Of a stretch of DNA of 64,000 bases, positions 1 through 11,369 are shown piece after piece. Source of the DNA: Eonycteris spelaea (lineage: Eukaryota; Chordata; Mammalia; Chiroptera; Pteropodidae); the NCBI GenBank assembly GCA_003508835.1, contig PUFA01000105.1, positions 6,200,001 through 6,264,000 on the forward strand, written 5' to 3'. A model generated the notes under the pieces. That model searched no databases and was not told the origin of the DNA. It worked only from the letters and a program-made list of their open reading frames with translations. The translations under genes and the position numbers were made by a program. The first letter of the stretch is position 1. Each line of letters starts with the position of its first letter.

Positions 1-2640
1 GACAAGAACGTTCCTTTCAGGTGATATGGACCCGCCACTCTCGGAGTGCATCGGAGCTCAGCTGGGCTTTAGTAGATGGCATGGGTCACGTTAAGTGCCA
101 AGAATTATTTTACCTAACAACTGTGCGCTTTACAAGGGCTAAAATGGTGAGGGTGTTTTTATGTTTATATTCACCCCGATTTAAAACACAACAAATGACA
201 GTTGGTCCAAAGTACATGGGAATTCCAAAGCTAACGTGTCAACTCAGATTTAAAATAGTGACATCGTTTCTTGAAGGTGCTCGTGGAGACCTGGTTCACT
301 GTGACAGCTTCATCAGAGAATGGGGGTGTCTGTAGTCTTCCTCGCCTGGCCTGGGGAGCTGCATATCACCCGTCCCATATCACACACACACAGCACCAAC
401 CCGGCAGTGGTAGCAAGATGTCAGCATCCTTTCCTCTTTTAGAAAGAGAATCCCCAAGTTTTAAAGAGGTGACCGTCCTCCCTTCTCAGCTTTTCTCATA
501 GCTGGGTGTGACCATGCCACTAAATTCTGGCCAACGCGGTATAAGCGAAAGTGATACTGAGTTCTACTCTTAAAAGGGAAGGACATTGCCTCTTCACTTC
601 CCTTTCTCCCTGCCCACCAGCTAGAACGCCGTGGTGATGGCTGGGGCTGCAGCAGCCGTTCTGAAGCACAGCGAGGGAATCCGGTGTTCACGAAGGGCCA
701 AGCAACACATCCGCGCTCAGCCGCTTATGCTCAAAATGAGAAGTAACTTCCGTCTGGTTTAGGGCCACTCTTATTTTTGCCTTTGTTAAAGGGGCAAACA
801 ACACCCCATTTAAGTGGCTTTCTAGGAACACTCAAGAGCTAGAAACTTCAAAAATAGCTTACGTATTTCAGCCCCCCCAACGATGCACCTGCTTGGCATT
901 TCAGGACCTGTTCATTTGGGGGATAATGTCTTTTTGACACTTGAAAGGAAGCCGCTAGGAAGAAAAACAAACAGCGACCAAATCAAACGTAACCTCGGCA
1001 CAATACGATGAAAGCAAGCCTGATTTCATGACCCGCTGCTTAAAATTCATCCTTGCCACAATTCTACAAGGTAGAAATACCCACTATGACCATCAGAGAC
1101 TCTGAGCTGTTTTAGAAAGCTTCAAAGCCAGCAAAGCTAAGCGAGGTATGATTTAGGGATTACATACGGGGAAGACGTGATTTTTTTACATAGGGAATTC
1201 TAAAATTAGAAACGCAAAGTTCCAAGCAGTGCCTTCTGGGGAGGAAACAGAGGTATGGAGGAGTGAAGAAGAAGCATTTACAGGGGACCACGTTGACACT
1301 GATGACGTCCGGCTTCTCACGGTGGCAAGGGCCTCATTTTATTACTTATTGCATTGCCTCCACGTCACTTACCTATATGTGCAATGCCTCAACAATCGAT
1401 AGTTTAAAAAAATTTAAACCTCTCGTGGTTACCCGTCCTTCGCACAGCTCGCAACGTCCTGCAGAATGTGACCCCTGCCACCTGCGCAGCGAGCGGCAGG
1501 AATACTCTTTCCCCTCGCCCTCTCTCTGCCTTGGCCTCAAGGCGGTAACCTGGAACCTTCCGATCTCACCCTTCATCTGGGTGATCCCTGCTCTTCACCT
1601 TCAATGCCACCACTTGCTCAGAGCATATGCCAATATCCCACTAGTCATCCCAAAGTGAGCTGTGATTTTTCAATGGCCACGCTCACGGCGTCATCAAAAA
1701 CACACGCGCGTGCTTGGTACTTCCTTCCCCGGGCGTTGAGGCACATATCATTTTCCGCCAAACCTGGGAACCGACTCCTCGGCACCGAGTGCAGGGGCCT
1801 GTTGACGAATCAAGTAACTAAGAGATGCTCTAACAATAATGCACCACGTGAGCGAAATTAATGAATACTGAGGGGACTTGAGGATGAGGGGAAAAGAAGG
1901 GGGTCCAAGGTCGGGGACAGCGAAGATTTTACAACCAAAGCGAGACATGGATGCCACCGCCAAGACACAGAAGGAAATGATGACGTTCGCAGCTAAAGTT
2001 GTCACAATTTCCAGGAAGCCTCCCTAACTGGACGAAAGCCCACGGTGCAGCCACAGCTGTAGGAGCCAGGGCATTGGTGCAGACAGAAAGGGCCACATGG
2101 CGAAGGACCTTGGATGCACTCACTGATATCTGCAAAGCAATCGAGACTATCAAAACACCCCCCAGGAACAAGGAGATACTTTTTTCCTGTGATGCCCAGA
2201 TGACTCTCCGCTCACCTCTTCCATTCTGCCTCTTGCTCTATGAAGGGAGTCGGGAGAGGGCGAAGTGGGTAAAGGGGATCAAAAATCTAATGGCAGCTGA
2301 AGGAAACTGGACTTCTGGGTGTAAAGCACACAATAGAAGATACAGACTGTCGCATGACTATATACACCTGAAATTTCTATAAGTGTCTTAAGCGATGTTC
2401 CCCATACACGTAATTTTAAAAAAACAAAAATCCGGGTTCTGCCTGACTCTGGAATGTTTGGATGACAGCTTCACAGGCTTTCTTGAGCCTTGGAGTATGG
2501 AGATACGGTGAGGAATTTGGTGACTCCATTGCCCACTCTGAGTGCCCCGAGGCTGCAGCCTGACTGCAAGGTAGCACACCGCTTGGGAGTATGACGGCGT
2601 TGACGTCGCCCCCACACACAGTCCAGAACCTGCCTTTCCC
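1..2640. other. ADGRE1 intron, no recognised gene
   Basis: By gene order this lies in an ADGRE1 intron 3' of EGF4. I see no EGF-like exon with splice sites and only short open frames. About 2,280-2,400 may be an old L1 tail, unassigned. Confidence 0.5.
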
Positions 2641-2659
2641 ACGTCCTATCTATTTGGCT

Positions 2660-2800
2660 TTGAGAGAGTGATCCCACCACAGTGGAGGCTCTGTTTCCTA
2701 ATCTCTAAAATGAGTATAAAAAGTAACTGGGACCACAGGGTTGTTGGGAAGACTACAGGGGTTCCCCCAGGAGGGAGCTTAGCACCTGGGCTGACGGCCT
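2660..2800. repeat. MIR fragment
   Basis: Matches the MIR region resembling 'tttcctcatctgtaaaatggg', here as TTTCCTAATCTCTAAAATGAG followed by GGGTTGTTGGGAAG. Old and diverged. Confidence 0.6.
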
Positions 2801-2879
2801 GCCCCCAGATACCCCATACCTCACTCCCCCACTTCTGTCAACCCTTTTCTCAAACACCAACTTCTCAGCATGGCCTTTC

Positions 2880-3165
2880 TTTCATTAAAATCAGACCCCA
2901 CCCCAGCACGCTGCCTTTCCTGCCTTATTTGTCCTCCTCGCCTGTAAGTTGTCCTCACACACAACAGGTTCATGCATTTATTTTGTTTGTTATCTGTGTC
3001 CCTCGTGCTAGATGAAAAGTTACAGGAGAACAAAATCTTTTTGCCTGTGTCTTTCACCACTGTATCCACTGTCCTAGAATAGTGCCTCATGCCTAGTAGG
3101 TGCTCAGGAAGTATTTGTCGGATGAGTGACTGACTGACTGAATGAATGAATGAATGATTGGCTTC
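2880..3165. repeat. L2 3' end
   Basis: Typical L2 tail wording: tgtatccactgtcctagaat, tagtaggtgctcaggaagta, then a short (GAAT)n. Ends about 115 bp from the ADGRE1 EGF4 donor. Confidence 0.75.
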
Positions 3166-3280
3166 AGCTTTGCCGATAAAGGCTTTGACCTCAACTTGGG
3201 TTCACCCTGACTCCTCCCTCACCACTGCTATCTTTTGCAAACAGACTTGAACCTGAGTCCCCAACAGATCTCTCACCTAC

Positions 3281-3419
3281 CTTTACATGTCCCTCCTGGG
3301 CCGTGGGTTCCAGTGCTGGATTTCAAATCCTGGGTTGCAGACACAAGAGTAGTTTCCAACAGTGTTATGGCAAGTCGTGTTCTCCGGGCAAGCTCCGGGA
3401 TTGGCGCATTCATCCCTAT
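3281..3419 (-). CDS. ADGRE1: ADGRE1 EGF4 exon, 1-nt insertion
   Basis: 139 bp against 138 expected. DRDECANPGACPENTTCHNT then VGNYSCVCNPGFE, an extra A, then SSTGTHGPGGTCK. Ca-binding DRDEC retained. Acceptor CCAG, donor AAAG|GTAGGT. Confidence 0.9.
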
Positions 3420-6400
3420 CTGGTAAGTGGAGGTGAAAACCAGGGTCAAGGCCATGAGCAAACTGGAGACGGAAACTGAGAACAGGAGATCCACTCGACA
3501 TGCTCTTGGGGCACACAGTGCTGATGCTCCCCCAATACCCCTGTTCTCCCTTCCCTTCCTCACCACCCGTGCAGGGGGCGTGCTCAGAGAATAAATTCTG
3601 GGCCCCAGTGTGCAAGCCCAAGGGTGGGAGTTTCAAACAGTGATCACAAATTGCAGACATGTTCATGATCTTTTACTCCTCCCTGTATCTATCTACACCT
3701 TGGGGTGTGAGTTGTGTAATGTGACATGACTCTGCCACGCTACGATTTGGAGTTGTTTCCCCCCCCCCACTTGAATCGCAGCGGTCCCTATGACTCGTAG
3801 GGGAAGTAATATGGCTTCAGCTCTAAACTTAGACCTCCAGAGTTCGTTTGCTTCTGCGCACTCTTGGGACTTCTACATGTGACCAAGCCCCTAGACTGTC
3901 CTAAAACACAACAAAAAAAAAAGATGAACGGCAAAGTGGAAGAGAAATGGATTATCCCCAGATACATGAGACAGCCTGGCCAACATCAGCAACGTTGACC
4001 CGAGCTGACCGCAGGCCACGAATGAGCCCAGCTGAGACTCGAAGGACGTGACCGGCAGAGCCCACCCTCAGCTGCCAAGCATGGCATTGAGAGTTAAATA
4101 AAATGGTGGTTGTTTTTAGCCACTGACTTTCAAGGTGACTGGTCGGCCGGCAATGGCTAACTGCTGCAAATGGATTAAAGCAGCAGCCCCCAACCTGTGG
4201 GCTCTCCTCTGAGGATCTAACGCCTGATGATCGGAAGCGGAGCTGAGGCGGCGATGCTAGCACTGGAATTAGCTGCAGATAGAGGTGAAGCTTCACTTGC
4301 CCGCCCACTGCTCACTTCCTGCTGTCGGCCCGGTTTCTAACAGGCGTAGACCGGTACTGGTCTACAGCCCAGGGACTGGGGACCCCTGGATTTTAAAAAA
4401 AAAAAAACAGAGATGACTTTACGTATCTCTGACTCCAAACCACGGGGATACGATGAGGTTGGATCACTCCCTGCTTGCTTAATGAAGTCGCCGTCTATAA
4501 ATGAATGTGGAGGACACAGAGCTGTACCAGACGGAGGAAGATGGAGTCCTGTCTCTTGGTGAGAATAATCTGGCTGCCGTGTGGAGGATGGTTTCGCTAG
4601 GGCAAGACCGAAGAGAGGGAGAGGTCCATGCGACCAATCGTGACGCTTGGACCAAGGACGGCAAAGAACGGAGAGATTCGAGATCTATTTAGCAGGTCGA
4701 TCCCCCAAGGCGTGATGACTGACTTGATGTGGAAGGAGTAGGAGGGTCAAAGGTAACTCTCAGGTCTTGATTCGAATACCTTTTAGGAGAAAGCTCAAGG
4801 TGTGGGTGTCCCTAGGACAGAGTTTCTCTGCCTTAGAACTGCTGACATAGGGGAATGCGCTCATTTTCATACAGATGTAGATGTGAACAAAACCAACTCC
4901 GTTTCATGTCCCAGATTTTCATTTTGTTTTTTAAACGTCCACGCTGTGAACAACCTCACCGTGCGCATCGAGCATATCAAAGCCCTCTCCTTCATGCGTC
5001 TTCCGCCCTTACGATGCAGCTGTAAATATTTTTGTTAGTAACAGCCGAATGGCATGACAGCGGAGATAAATATTGAACTGATAATAGTTATCAAGTACAA
5101 GCAATCACTGATCACAAGGCCCCTGGCGCTGCTGTCTTCTCTGTCCCCATGTCTTGTCATCATTAGTATTCGAGCCATGCTATTGAAAAGTACTGTAACA
5201 GGGTCCGGTATCTGCAGACGGCTGGGTCATCTGTTCTGCTCCAGCCCGATCTCCCTGTAAGTAAATTCCACTACCATGCATTATGTTCTGTTCCATGGAG
5301 TTGCCTGCATTGTTCTTCCATCCGAAGAGACCTTCTGAGTATGTGGCCATCGCACCTTGGCCCCACCTTAGGACAAATTTTTGCTCATTGGGGGAGAGAC
5401 TGTTCTGTGCATTGTAGGGTAGGTAGCAGCATCTCTGACCTCTGACCACTAGATGACAACAGCACACATAACCCCACCCCCACCACCACCACCAGCTGTG
5501 ACCCCCCAAAATGTGTCTGGCATGGCCCACGTCCCCTGGGGCAAAGGTCACGCTAGAGCCGAGACCCCCACCCTCTCAAGCAATAGGCTCTCAACAGGAA
5601 TCCAAATCCCAGCTCTTCCCCTTAATAGCTGTGTGTCCTTGAGCAAGTGACTTCATCTCTCTGATCCGCAATTTTCTCCTTCCTGAAATGTGGCGCATCA
5701 TCCCTACCTCATAAGAGCATCGAATGAGGTGATTCTTCATCAAGTAGGTAAATAAAGAACAGGGGCCCCATACCTTTACAAAGGGATTTGATAGCAATGA
5801 ATCCATCTTGACACTCGCAATGGTAGCCTCCCACAGTGCTGATACACTTAGCATGCTCTGGGCAGAGCGTAGTGTCAAAGCATGCACCCATGTCTGAGGA
5901 GCGATGGAGAGAGTGAACACAGGTAAGGCTGTCTAAGGTTAGAAACACATGTGCCCAGCGCAATGGTAGCCGTCCACCAAAGACCCCACGCGGACCCTGT
6001 GAGTATTACCTTCACAAAAGAAGTGTCCGGGCTTGCCTGGGCTCCAGTTATCACCGGTGGAGAGGAGAAGCCAGGCAAGCAGCTGCACTTGTATCTCCCT
6101 CGCACGTTTCGCAGACCGAGTTAGGACCACATTGTGAGGCGTTTAGAGAACATTCATCGACATCTGGACAGAGAAAGAGTCAGGGTCACAAATTTGGCTT
6201 GTCTCGTATAAAAGACAGTATTTTCCAAAGTGGTTGTAACAACCGTCTTCCATCCCATACGCCCTTCATTCGAGGTGCAGTGGGCGCCCCTTTCGTCCAG
6301 CAGCGGGGTCTACGTCCTCCCCTTGAATCGACGCCTGTTTGTGACTGTGATAGCAGAGACACTAGGTCATAAACATACCGTGCTATGTTGTCCAAATATC

Positions 6401-7880
6401 ATGCACTTCCACCTTGTTCTCCTGAGATGCTCATTCTTAGAGCGTAGCCACCATACTGTGAGAAAGCCCAACCAGCCCAACCACTGGAGAAGAACCAAGA
6501 TCTGCAGCCCGGAGCCCTGGCAGAGCAGCCAGACAGCAGCCAGACAACAGCCAGCACCAGCTTGCCAGCCCAGTCTTCGGAGGGGCAACTCAACCGACAT
6601 TGTGCGAACAGAAACCAGCCATCCTCACCAGACGCAGCCCGGATTGTAGATGTGTTCACGAGAAAAAAATAAAGGGTGGTGGTTGTTTTCCGCACCAAGA
6701 GTGCAAGTGGTTTTCTCACCCAGGAAAGACCATCTTGCAAAGCCATCTCTAGGAATCTACTCCGTGGGGCACCTGTAGAAGGGTGCCACGCGGGGCCCTC
6801 GCCAAGGCCCCTTCAGCCCTGTTCTGCCAAGCTGCCCTAAATCGACACTGGCTCTGTGCTTTGTCACACAAATAAAACTTCGAGACATGTCTTCGACAGC
6901 TCTCTCCCCGCAAACTGCGCCTCTCTGAAAGAGAAACTTGGAGTTGCCCGCGGGCACCGCGACAAGGGCGTGAGGTTGTTTCGCCCAGCTCCGAAGCTGC
7001 CAGATGTTGAAAGAAACGACCTCGGTGTCCGCCAATAACAAGGTGATGACATCTGGAGGTGACATGAAGAGATGAGGGGACACGTTCCTTCATGCGACAA
7101 ATATCTATGGAATACTCATAATGTATCAGGAGCAGTACGTACTGGGACTCAAAGACCCAGAGGGGACAGAATCCGTCATTTTCTATATGGGGCATGTTAA
7201 ATTGCACCCCAAATTTAAAATCCAGGGCCCAACAGCACTACTAGAGTTCACGAATAACCCATGAACTGTAGCCCGAAGAAGGATGTTTTGGGGCTCCCTG
7301 GGAATTACAGTGATAGGAATGAGTTTATCTTCTTCAGCAAACTTACAGCCACTCCGTCAAATCCAGCCCGCACCTGTTTCTGGATATCAACAAACAGCAT
7401 GATTTTGATTTTTATTTTCATTGGATGCTAGTGCTAATCATTGGAAATTTCAGTGACCAGCCATCAATTTCACGATAGAAAGGAAGGAAATAAAGAGGAG
7501 AAGGAAGGGAGGGAGGGATGGAGGGAAGGAAGGAAGGAAGGAAGGAAGGAAGGAAGGAAGGAAGGAAGGCAGGCAGGCAAGAAAGCGAGAAAGAGAAAGA
7601 AAGGTAGGGAGAGGGAAGGAGGGGGGAGAGGGAATTGTGTTTGGTGAAAAAGACAAAGTACCTCCATCTACCAGCTTCCACATGATTTTCCCCCGAATGC
7701 CGGGGGGATGCTGAGGGGGCGTGAACTCTACCTCTGCATTCCACTCCCGGGCCCGTGAACTGCTCCAGTCCGCTGCTGGACAGGAAGCCTTGTTTGCAGG
7801 TGCAGTAGTAAACTGTCCGGGGTGTCAGTGCAGGTGGCGTAGATGGGGCATATCGTGCTGTCAGCGCAACTCGTTCACAC
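3281..7880 (-). CDS. ADGRE1: ADGRE1 (EMR1, F4/80), partial: four EGF exons
   Basis: Adhesion GPCR of macrophages and eosinophils with a long N-terminal stack of EGF modules. Four minus-strand exons, each one EGF module with phase 1-1 boundaries, follow the human ADGRE1 order EGF1-EGF4. The peptides CKQGFLSSSG, RYKCSC, DECANPGACPE and HNTVGNYSC are close to human. Position next to VAV1 in the same orientation supports ADGRE1 rather than another ADGRE paralogue. The signal-peptide exon was not located upstream of 7,880, and the later EGFs, GAIN domain and seven-helix region lie beyond the left edge. Three of the four exons contain 1-nt indels, so the copy as written is not translatable. This could be assembly error or genuine loss. 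Confidence 0.88.
3900..4140 (+). mobile_element. Old LTR fragment (ERVL/MaLR type)
   Basis: Resembles the 3' part of ancient ERVL/MaLR LTRs, ending TAAAATGGTGGTTGTTTTTA and then a GCCACTGA motif. No internal retroviral genes. Family assignment uncertain. Confidence 0.45.
4181..4388. mobile_element. Non-autonomous hAT DNA transposon remnant
   Basis: About 207 bp bounded by inverted ends CAGCAGCCCCCAACC and GACTGGGGACCCCTG, with the internal GACCGGTACTGGTC palindrome common in mammalian hAT MITEs. Only a partial 8-bp target duplication is visible. Confidence 0.7.
4390..5590. other. ADGRE1 intron, nothing recognised
   Basis: Between the hAT remnant and the MIR. No EGF-like exon and no recognisable repeat beyond short A- and CCA-runs (about 5,470-5,490). 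Confidence 0.5.
5590..5740 (+). repeat. MIR
   Basis: Contains the MIR core order: tgtgtccttgagcaagtgac, ttcatctctctgatccgcaa and tacctcataag. Lies 34 bp left of the ADGRE1 EGF3 donor. Confidence 0.8.
5774..5893 (-). CDS. ADGRE1: ADGRE1 EGF3 exon (intact, atypical calcium site)
   Basis: 120 bp, open, 40 codons: DMGACFDTTLCPEHAKCIST then VGGYHCECQDGFIAIKSLCK. All six EGF cysteines are present. The usual Asp-Ile-Asn/Asp-Glu-Cys calcium motif reads DMGAC, so the ligating Glu is lost. Acceptor CTCAG, donor AAAG|GTATGG. Confidence 0.9.
6010..6163 (-). CDS. ADGRE1: ADGRE1 EGF2 exon, two 1-nt deletions
   Basis: 154 bp against 156 expected. DVDECSLNASQCGPNSVC, a lost A in an A-run, RGRYKCSCLPGFSS, a lost C in a C-run, then TGDNWSPGKPGHFFCE. 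The Ca-binding DVDEC start is intact. Acceptor TCCAG, donor GAAG|GTAATA. Confidence 0.88.
6440..6710 (+). mobile_element. Old LTR fragment (ERVL type)
   Basis: CAGCCAGACAGCAGCCAGAC-type tract, then an AATAAAG signal and a GTGGTTGTTTT end, as in ancient ERVL LTRs. Non-coding. Family uncertain. Confidence 0.4.
7480..7640. repeat. (GGAA)n microsatellite
   Basis: About 16 GGAA units in the centre, flanked by GGGA- and GAAA-rich imperfect units. About 90 bp from the ADGRE1 EGF1 donor. Confidence 0.95.
7732..7880 (-). CDS. ADGRE1: ADGRE1 EGF1 exon, two 1-nt insertions
   Basis: 149 bp against 147 expected. CADSTICPIYATCTDTPDS, then an extra T, then YYCTCKQGFLSSSGLEQFTG and PGVECR. A second extra T just before the first Cys codon puts a TGA in frame near the exon start. 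Acceptor CCTAG, donor AGAG|GTAGAG. Confidence 0.88.
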
Positions 7881-9000
7881 CTAGGCAGCACAGAGGAAGG
7901 GCTGGGGTCAGCGTGCCAAAGCGGGGCTCCAGAGGAAGCCAGGGGGGGAGGGTGGAGGAGATTGAAGTCCTAAACCCTGAGAACGCGGCCTTATCTAGAA
8001 ACAGTGTAGGTGACGTAGTGATGTACGTCAAGGGGAGGCCACACCGGAGGAGGGTGCCCTTCCTTTGCTAGGGCCTGGCGTCCTCAATAAGGAAAGGAGG
8101 AGAGGTACCCAGACACGGGCAGAGACCACGTGACGACGGAGGCAGGGACTGCGCGATGCACCCACAAGCTAAGGAACCCCAAGGCTCACCGGCAACGCGA
8201 GGAGCTGGAGGAGGCCAGAAGAGATTCTCCGCGAGCCCTTAGAGAAAGCGCCTTGACTTTAAGATCTCTGGCCCCCGAGCTCTGGGCGGGTAAACTCGGT
8301 CCTGTTTAATTCGTTGTAGCAGCCCTCGGACGCTGCCACCGAAGGTGCTCGTAGAGGACCTCGCAGACCCTAAAGCCGTGCTCTCAAAGTACAGGCCTGG
8401 GCCAGCGGCATGGCCGGAAGCTGGACGGAAACGCAACCTCTCAGGCCCTGCGCCCGATCTACGGATCAGAACCGCGTGTGAACGAGACCCTCAGGGATTC
8501 CGCGGGCCCCGGAAGCCGGAGCCGGGCTCACCCGGGCCCTTCCTGCTCCAAGGGTGGCCTGCGAACACCGTCACCTCTGCTCGCCTGGATCCCCAGCAGA
8601 GCTCAGAAAATCCGATGGTGATTCGGCAGGTCTGGGGAGGGACATCGGAGCCCATCCAGCCCTGGGACTGGTGGTTTCACCTCTCCGTACCTCAGGTTAC
8701 CTGTTTAGCCCTTCCCCCTCCCAGCCAGTGGTTGCGGCCCTATCGATTCACCCTCCGTGATATCATGCGACATCTACCTCTTCTCTCCACCTCCACGGCT
8801 CTGCTCGACGCGGATCTTCCTCTGGATTTACATTCCTCTACACCGTTACGCCTGCAAACATCTCTAAGTGCAGAGTGGACCGTCTGCCCCCCTTCCTTCA
8901 CATAACCTGCCCCGTTGCACGCGGAGTTAAAGTCTGAATTACTGCGCGTGACCCAAAAAAGCCCCGTGACCAGATGCAACCACGTCTTTAAGCCTCATCG
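7881..9000. other. GC-rich stretch 5' of EGF1, no gene recognised
   Basis: Upstream of EGF1 on the minus strand. Many CpGs around 8,250-8,560. Open frames here lack splice or family support. The ADGRE1 signal-peptide exon was sought and not found. Confidence 0.5.
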
Positions 9001-9009
9001 CACTCAGTT

Positions 9010-9340
9010 CCATTTCTAGCCTTCTCGCCACAGGGCCTTGCACGTGCTGTCCTATGCTTCACCTGGCCAGCTCCTACTCAGCCATTCCTCGGGTCTTGCT
9101 TAAATGTCGCTTCCTCCAAAAGTCTTCCTTGACTTCCCCATAGCTTCCTGTGTTTCCTTTGTGACACGTATCACAATTACAACTGCTCGGTTATTTGTGT
9201 GATTAGCTCTTCAGTGATCATCTCCTCCACCACACGCGGAGTTCCAGGAGGACGAAGCACAGGTAGATGCAGGCTCCCGAGGCTAAGGAAGATACTCAGT
9301 GGATCCTACCACTCCTATATTCAATAGAATAAGAGCTCCT
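9010..9340 (+). repeat. L2 3' end
   Basis: Reads gccttgcacgtgctgtccta, ttgcttaaatgtcgcttcct, agtcttccttgacttcccca, as in L2 tails in this orientation. Confidence 0.8.
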
Positions 9341-9389
9341 CCAAAGAGGACCATGGCTCAATCCCTGTGATTCTGTTACATGGAAAGGG

Positions 9390-9770
9390 AGGATTCAGGT
9401 TTCAAGCAGAATGAAGAGTGTTAATCAGCTGACCTTGAGGTGGAGAGGTCATCCAGGATTTTCCAGGAGGAACCAATGTAATCGAGAGGGTCTTTGTAAG
9501 TGAGAGATGAAGCCAGATAAGGCAAGTCAGAGTAACGCGATGCACGAAAGCCCTGACCCGCCATTGCTGGATGGGAAATGGAGGGAGGGAGACACGAGCC
9601 ACGGAATCAGCAGACCTCTAGGAGCTGGGAAGCGCAAGAGAACAGGCTCTCCCCAGAACGTCCAGAAAGAAACCAGCCCTGCCGACACCTTGACCGCAAG
9701 CCCAAGGGGACCCATTCCAGGACTTGTGACCTCCGAACTGTAGGATAATGTTGTCGTCGATGTGAGCCAC
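9390..9770 (+). mobile_element. MaLR-type LTR fragment
   Basis: Order of motifs matches MLT1-like LTRs: TTAATCAGCTGACCTTGAG, GTCATCCAGGATT, GAGGGTCTTTGTAAGTG, CCTGCCGACACCTTGA, GTGACCTCCGAACTGTAGGA. Short and non-coding. Confidence 0.65.
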
Positions 9771-9779
9771 ACGTGTGGC

Positions 9780-9900
9780 CACTGGTTACGGCAGCAGGAG
9801 GAAGCCGATACCGTCCCACTGACCGGATGTGGAAAACAGGCTCAGAGAGGTTACGTGGCTTCACCCGAGTCAAACCCTAAGTGCATGCTTTTCGCTCCCG
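9780..9900 (+). repeat. MIR fragment
   Basis: GTGGAAAACAGGCTCAGAGA then GGTTACGTGGCTTCACCCGA, the MIR core wording. Confidence 0.65.
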
Positions 9901-10009
9901 CTTACACTAGAAGAGGTCGGTCCGACTGGAAAGAGGATAGATTTTCAGGCAATTTCTAAGAAAATTCTACAGGAAAATTTTTGGAATCCATCAAGACGGC
10001 TGCTCTGGT

Positions 10010-10115
10010 GGACTGCGAACTCCCTGAGAGCAGCGAGTTGTGTCTGTCTGTCTTTACCCTGTGTCCTAAGGGCAGAGAATAGTCCCTGGTGCATAGTCAT
10101 TGTTCAGTCACAAAG
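10010..10115. repeat. L2 3' fragment
   Basis: GGACTGCGAACTCCCTGAGA, GTCTTTACCCTGTGTCCTAA and GAATAGTCCCTGGTGCATAG match the L2 tail. Confidence 0.65.
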
Positions 10116-10149
10116 ACCTCGACGAGAAGGTCACATGTGAGGAAAGACT

Positions 10150-10620
10150 CGAGGCTGTTTAAGGCAGAGGAAACAGCAAGTCAAAGTCCTGAAGACGACG
10201 CCTCGTGATTTCAGGCTGGTGTGGTTGGAGCAGAGTGGACGAGGGAAAGTTCAGAGGAGGTAATGCAATCAGACCATGTAGGATCTGCTAGACCATCGTA
10301 AGACTTCCGCTTTTATCAGAGAGAGATGGGAGCCATGGAGAGTTCAGAGCAGAGGAGGGACAGAGCATGACGTATTTTAACAGAGCCCTTCTGGTGGGAA
10401 AGATGGACGGCGGGGGGCCAGAGGCAGGATGACGAGGGGGAAGCACTGCACTTGTCCAGGCGAGTGATAATGGTGGATGTTACCCAGGTGGGCGCAGTGG
10501 AAAGCGTGAAACTCTGGGTTTATTCGAATGTAACGCGAACAGGATTTGCTAATGGTTGGATGGATTGGATTGGAAGGAGAAAAGAGAGCTAATAACATTG
10601 CCAACATCAGTTGGTAGGAT
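10150..10620 (+). repeat. Old interspersed repeat, copy 1
   Basis: Shares an ordered set of phrases with 11,370-11,830 (GGAGCAGAGTG..., GCAGAGGAGGGAC). A recurrent mammalian repeat I recognise but cannot name with confidence. Confidence 0.5.
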
Positions 10621-11122
10621 GGGGTATCACGGGGAAGCTCTTTATGACAAATGCTTTAAAAACTGAGCTGGATGTCATAACGATTGAGCCTTGAGATTCA
10701 GGCTTGTTGCCTTATGAACGTCTTGTTTAATTCCTTCCCTGCCCTCAGATAATATCTTTCTTCTCATTTCCAGCTTCCTCTTTCATCTACGAAGGCAACA
10801 TTTCACTTTGCAGATTTCCGGCATATTAGTACTTGCGGCTTCCCAGTTCTGAAACTTCCCAATACTTTCTTCCTCTAGCTCAATCTCCCATAACTCAAGT
10901 CCGCCCCCAACCAGAATCATCACCCACTTCCCTGTGGCTGGGCACCTGCCAACTCATCTCTGCCCTGTCCCATCAGCCATGCTCACCTTTGCTCGGCTGC
11001 TAGTCCTTTCCAGTCTCAGGGACCCTTGTGCCTCACCCGCAGGTCCTGGGACTTGCCACCCTCCATAACCATATTAAAACCAATTTCTTATAATAAACCT
11101 TTATATATATGAATACATGTAG

Positions 11123-11147
11123 ATAGATGATAGAGGAGAAATAGATA

Positions 11148-11193
<46 letters not shown>

Positions 11194-11234
11194 GGATGGA
11201 TGGATGGATGGATGGATGGATGGATGGGATGATG

Positions 11235-11285
<51 letters not shown>

Positions 11286-11330
11286 GGATAGATAGAGATA
11301 ATAAATAGATGGTGTAGATGATAGATAGCC
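11123..11330. repeat. (GATA)n/(GATG)n compound microsatellite
   Basis: About 14 GATA units, then about 9 GATG units, then about 15 GATA units with single interruptions. Sharp switches between the blocks. Confidence 0.95.
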
Positions 11331-11369
11331 TTCCGTTGGTTCTAGAAAACCCTGACTAATATAAACACC

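Noticed and set aside
7418..7891. 157-codon minus-strand frame with long Pro-Ser repeats
   Set aside because: The PSFLPSFLPS part is the translated (GGAA)n microsatellite; the rest is the frameshifted ADGRE1 EGF1 exon.
8345..8905. 186-codon plus-strand open frame
   Set aside because: GC-rich chance frame; no motif, and overlapping frames on both strands are equally open.
11123..11330. Possible CRISPR-like regular array
   Set aside because: Plain GATA/GATG microsatellite without spacers in a mammalian genome.
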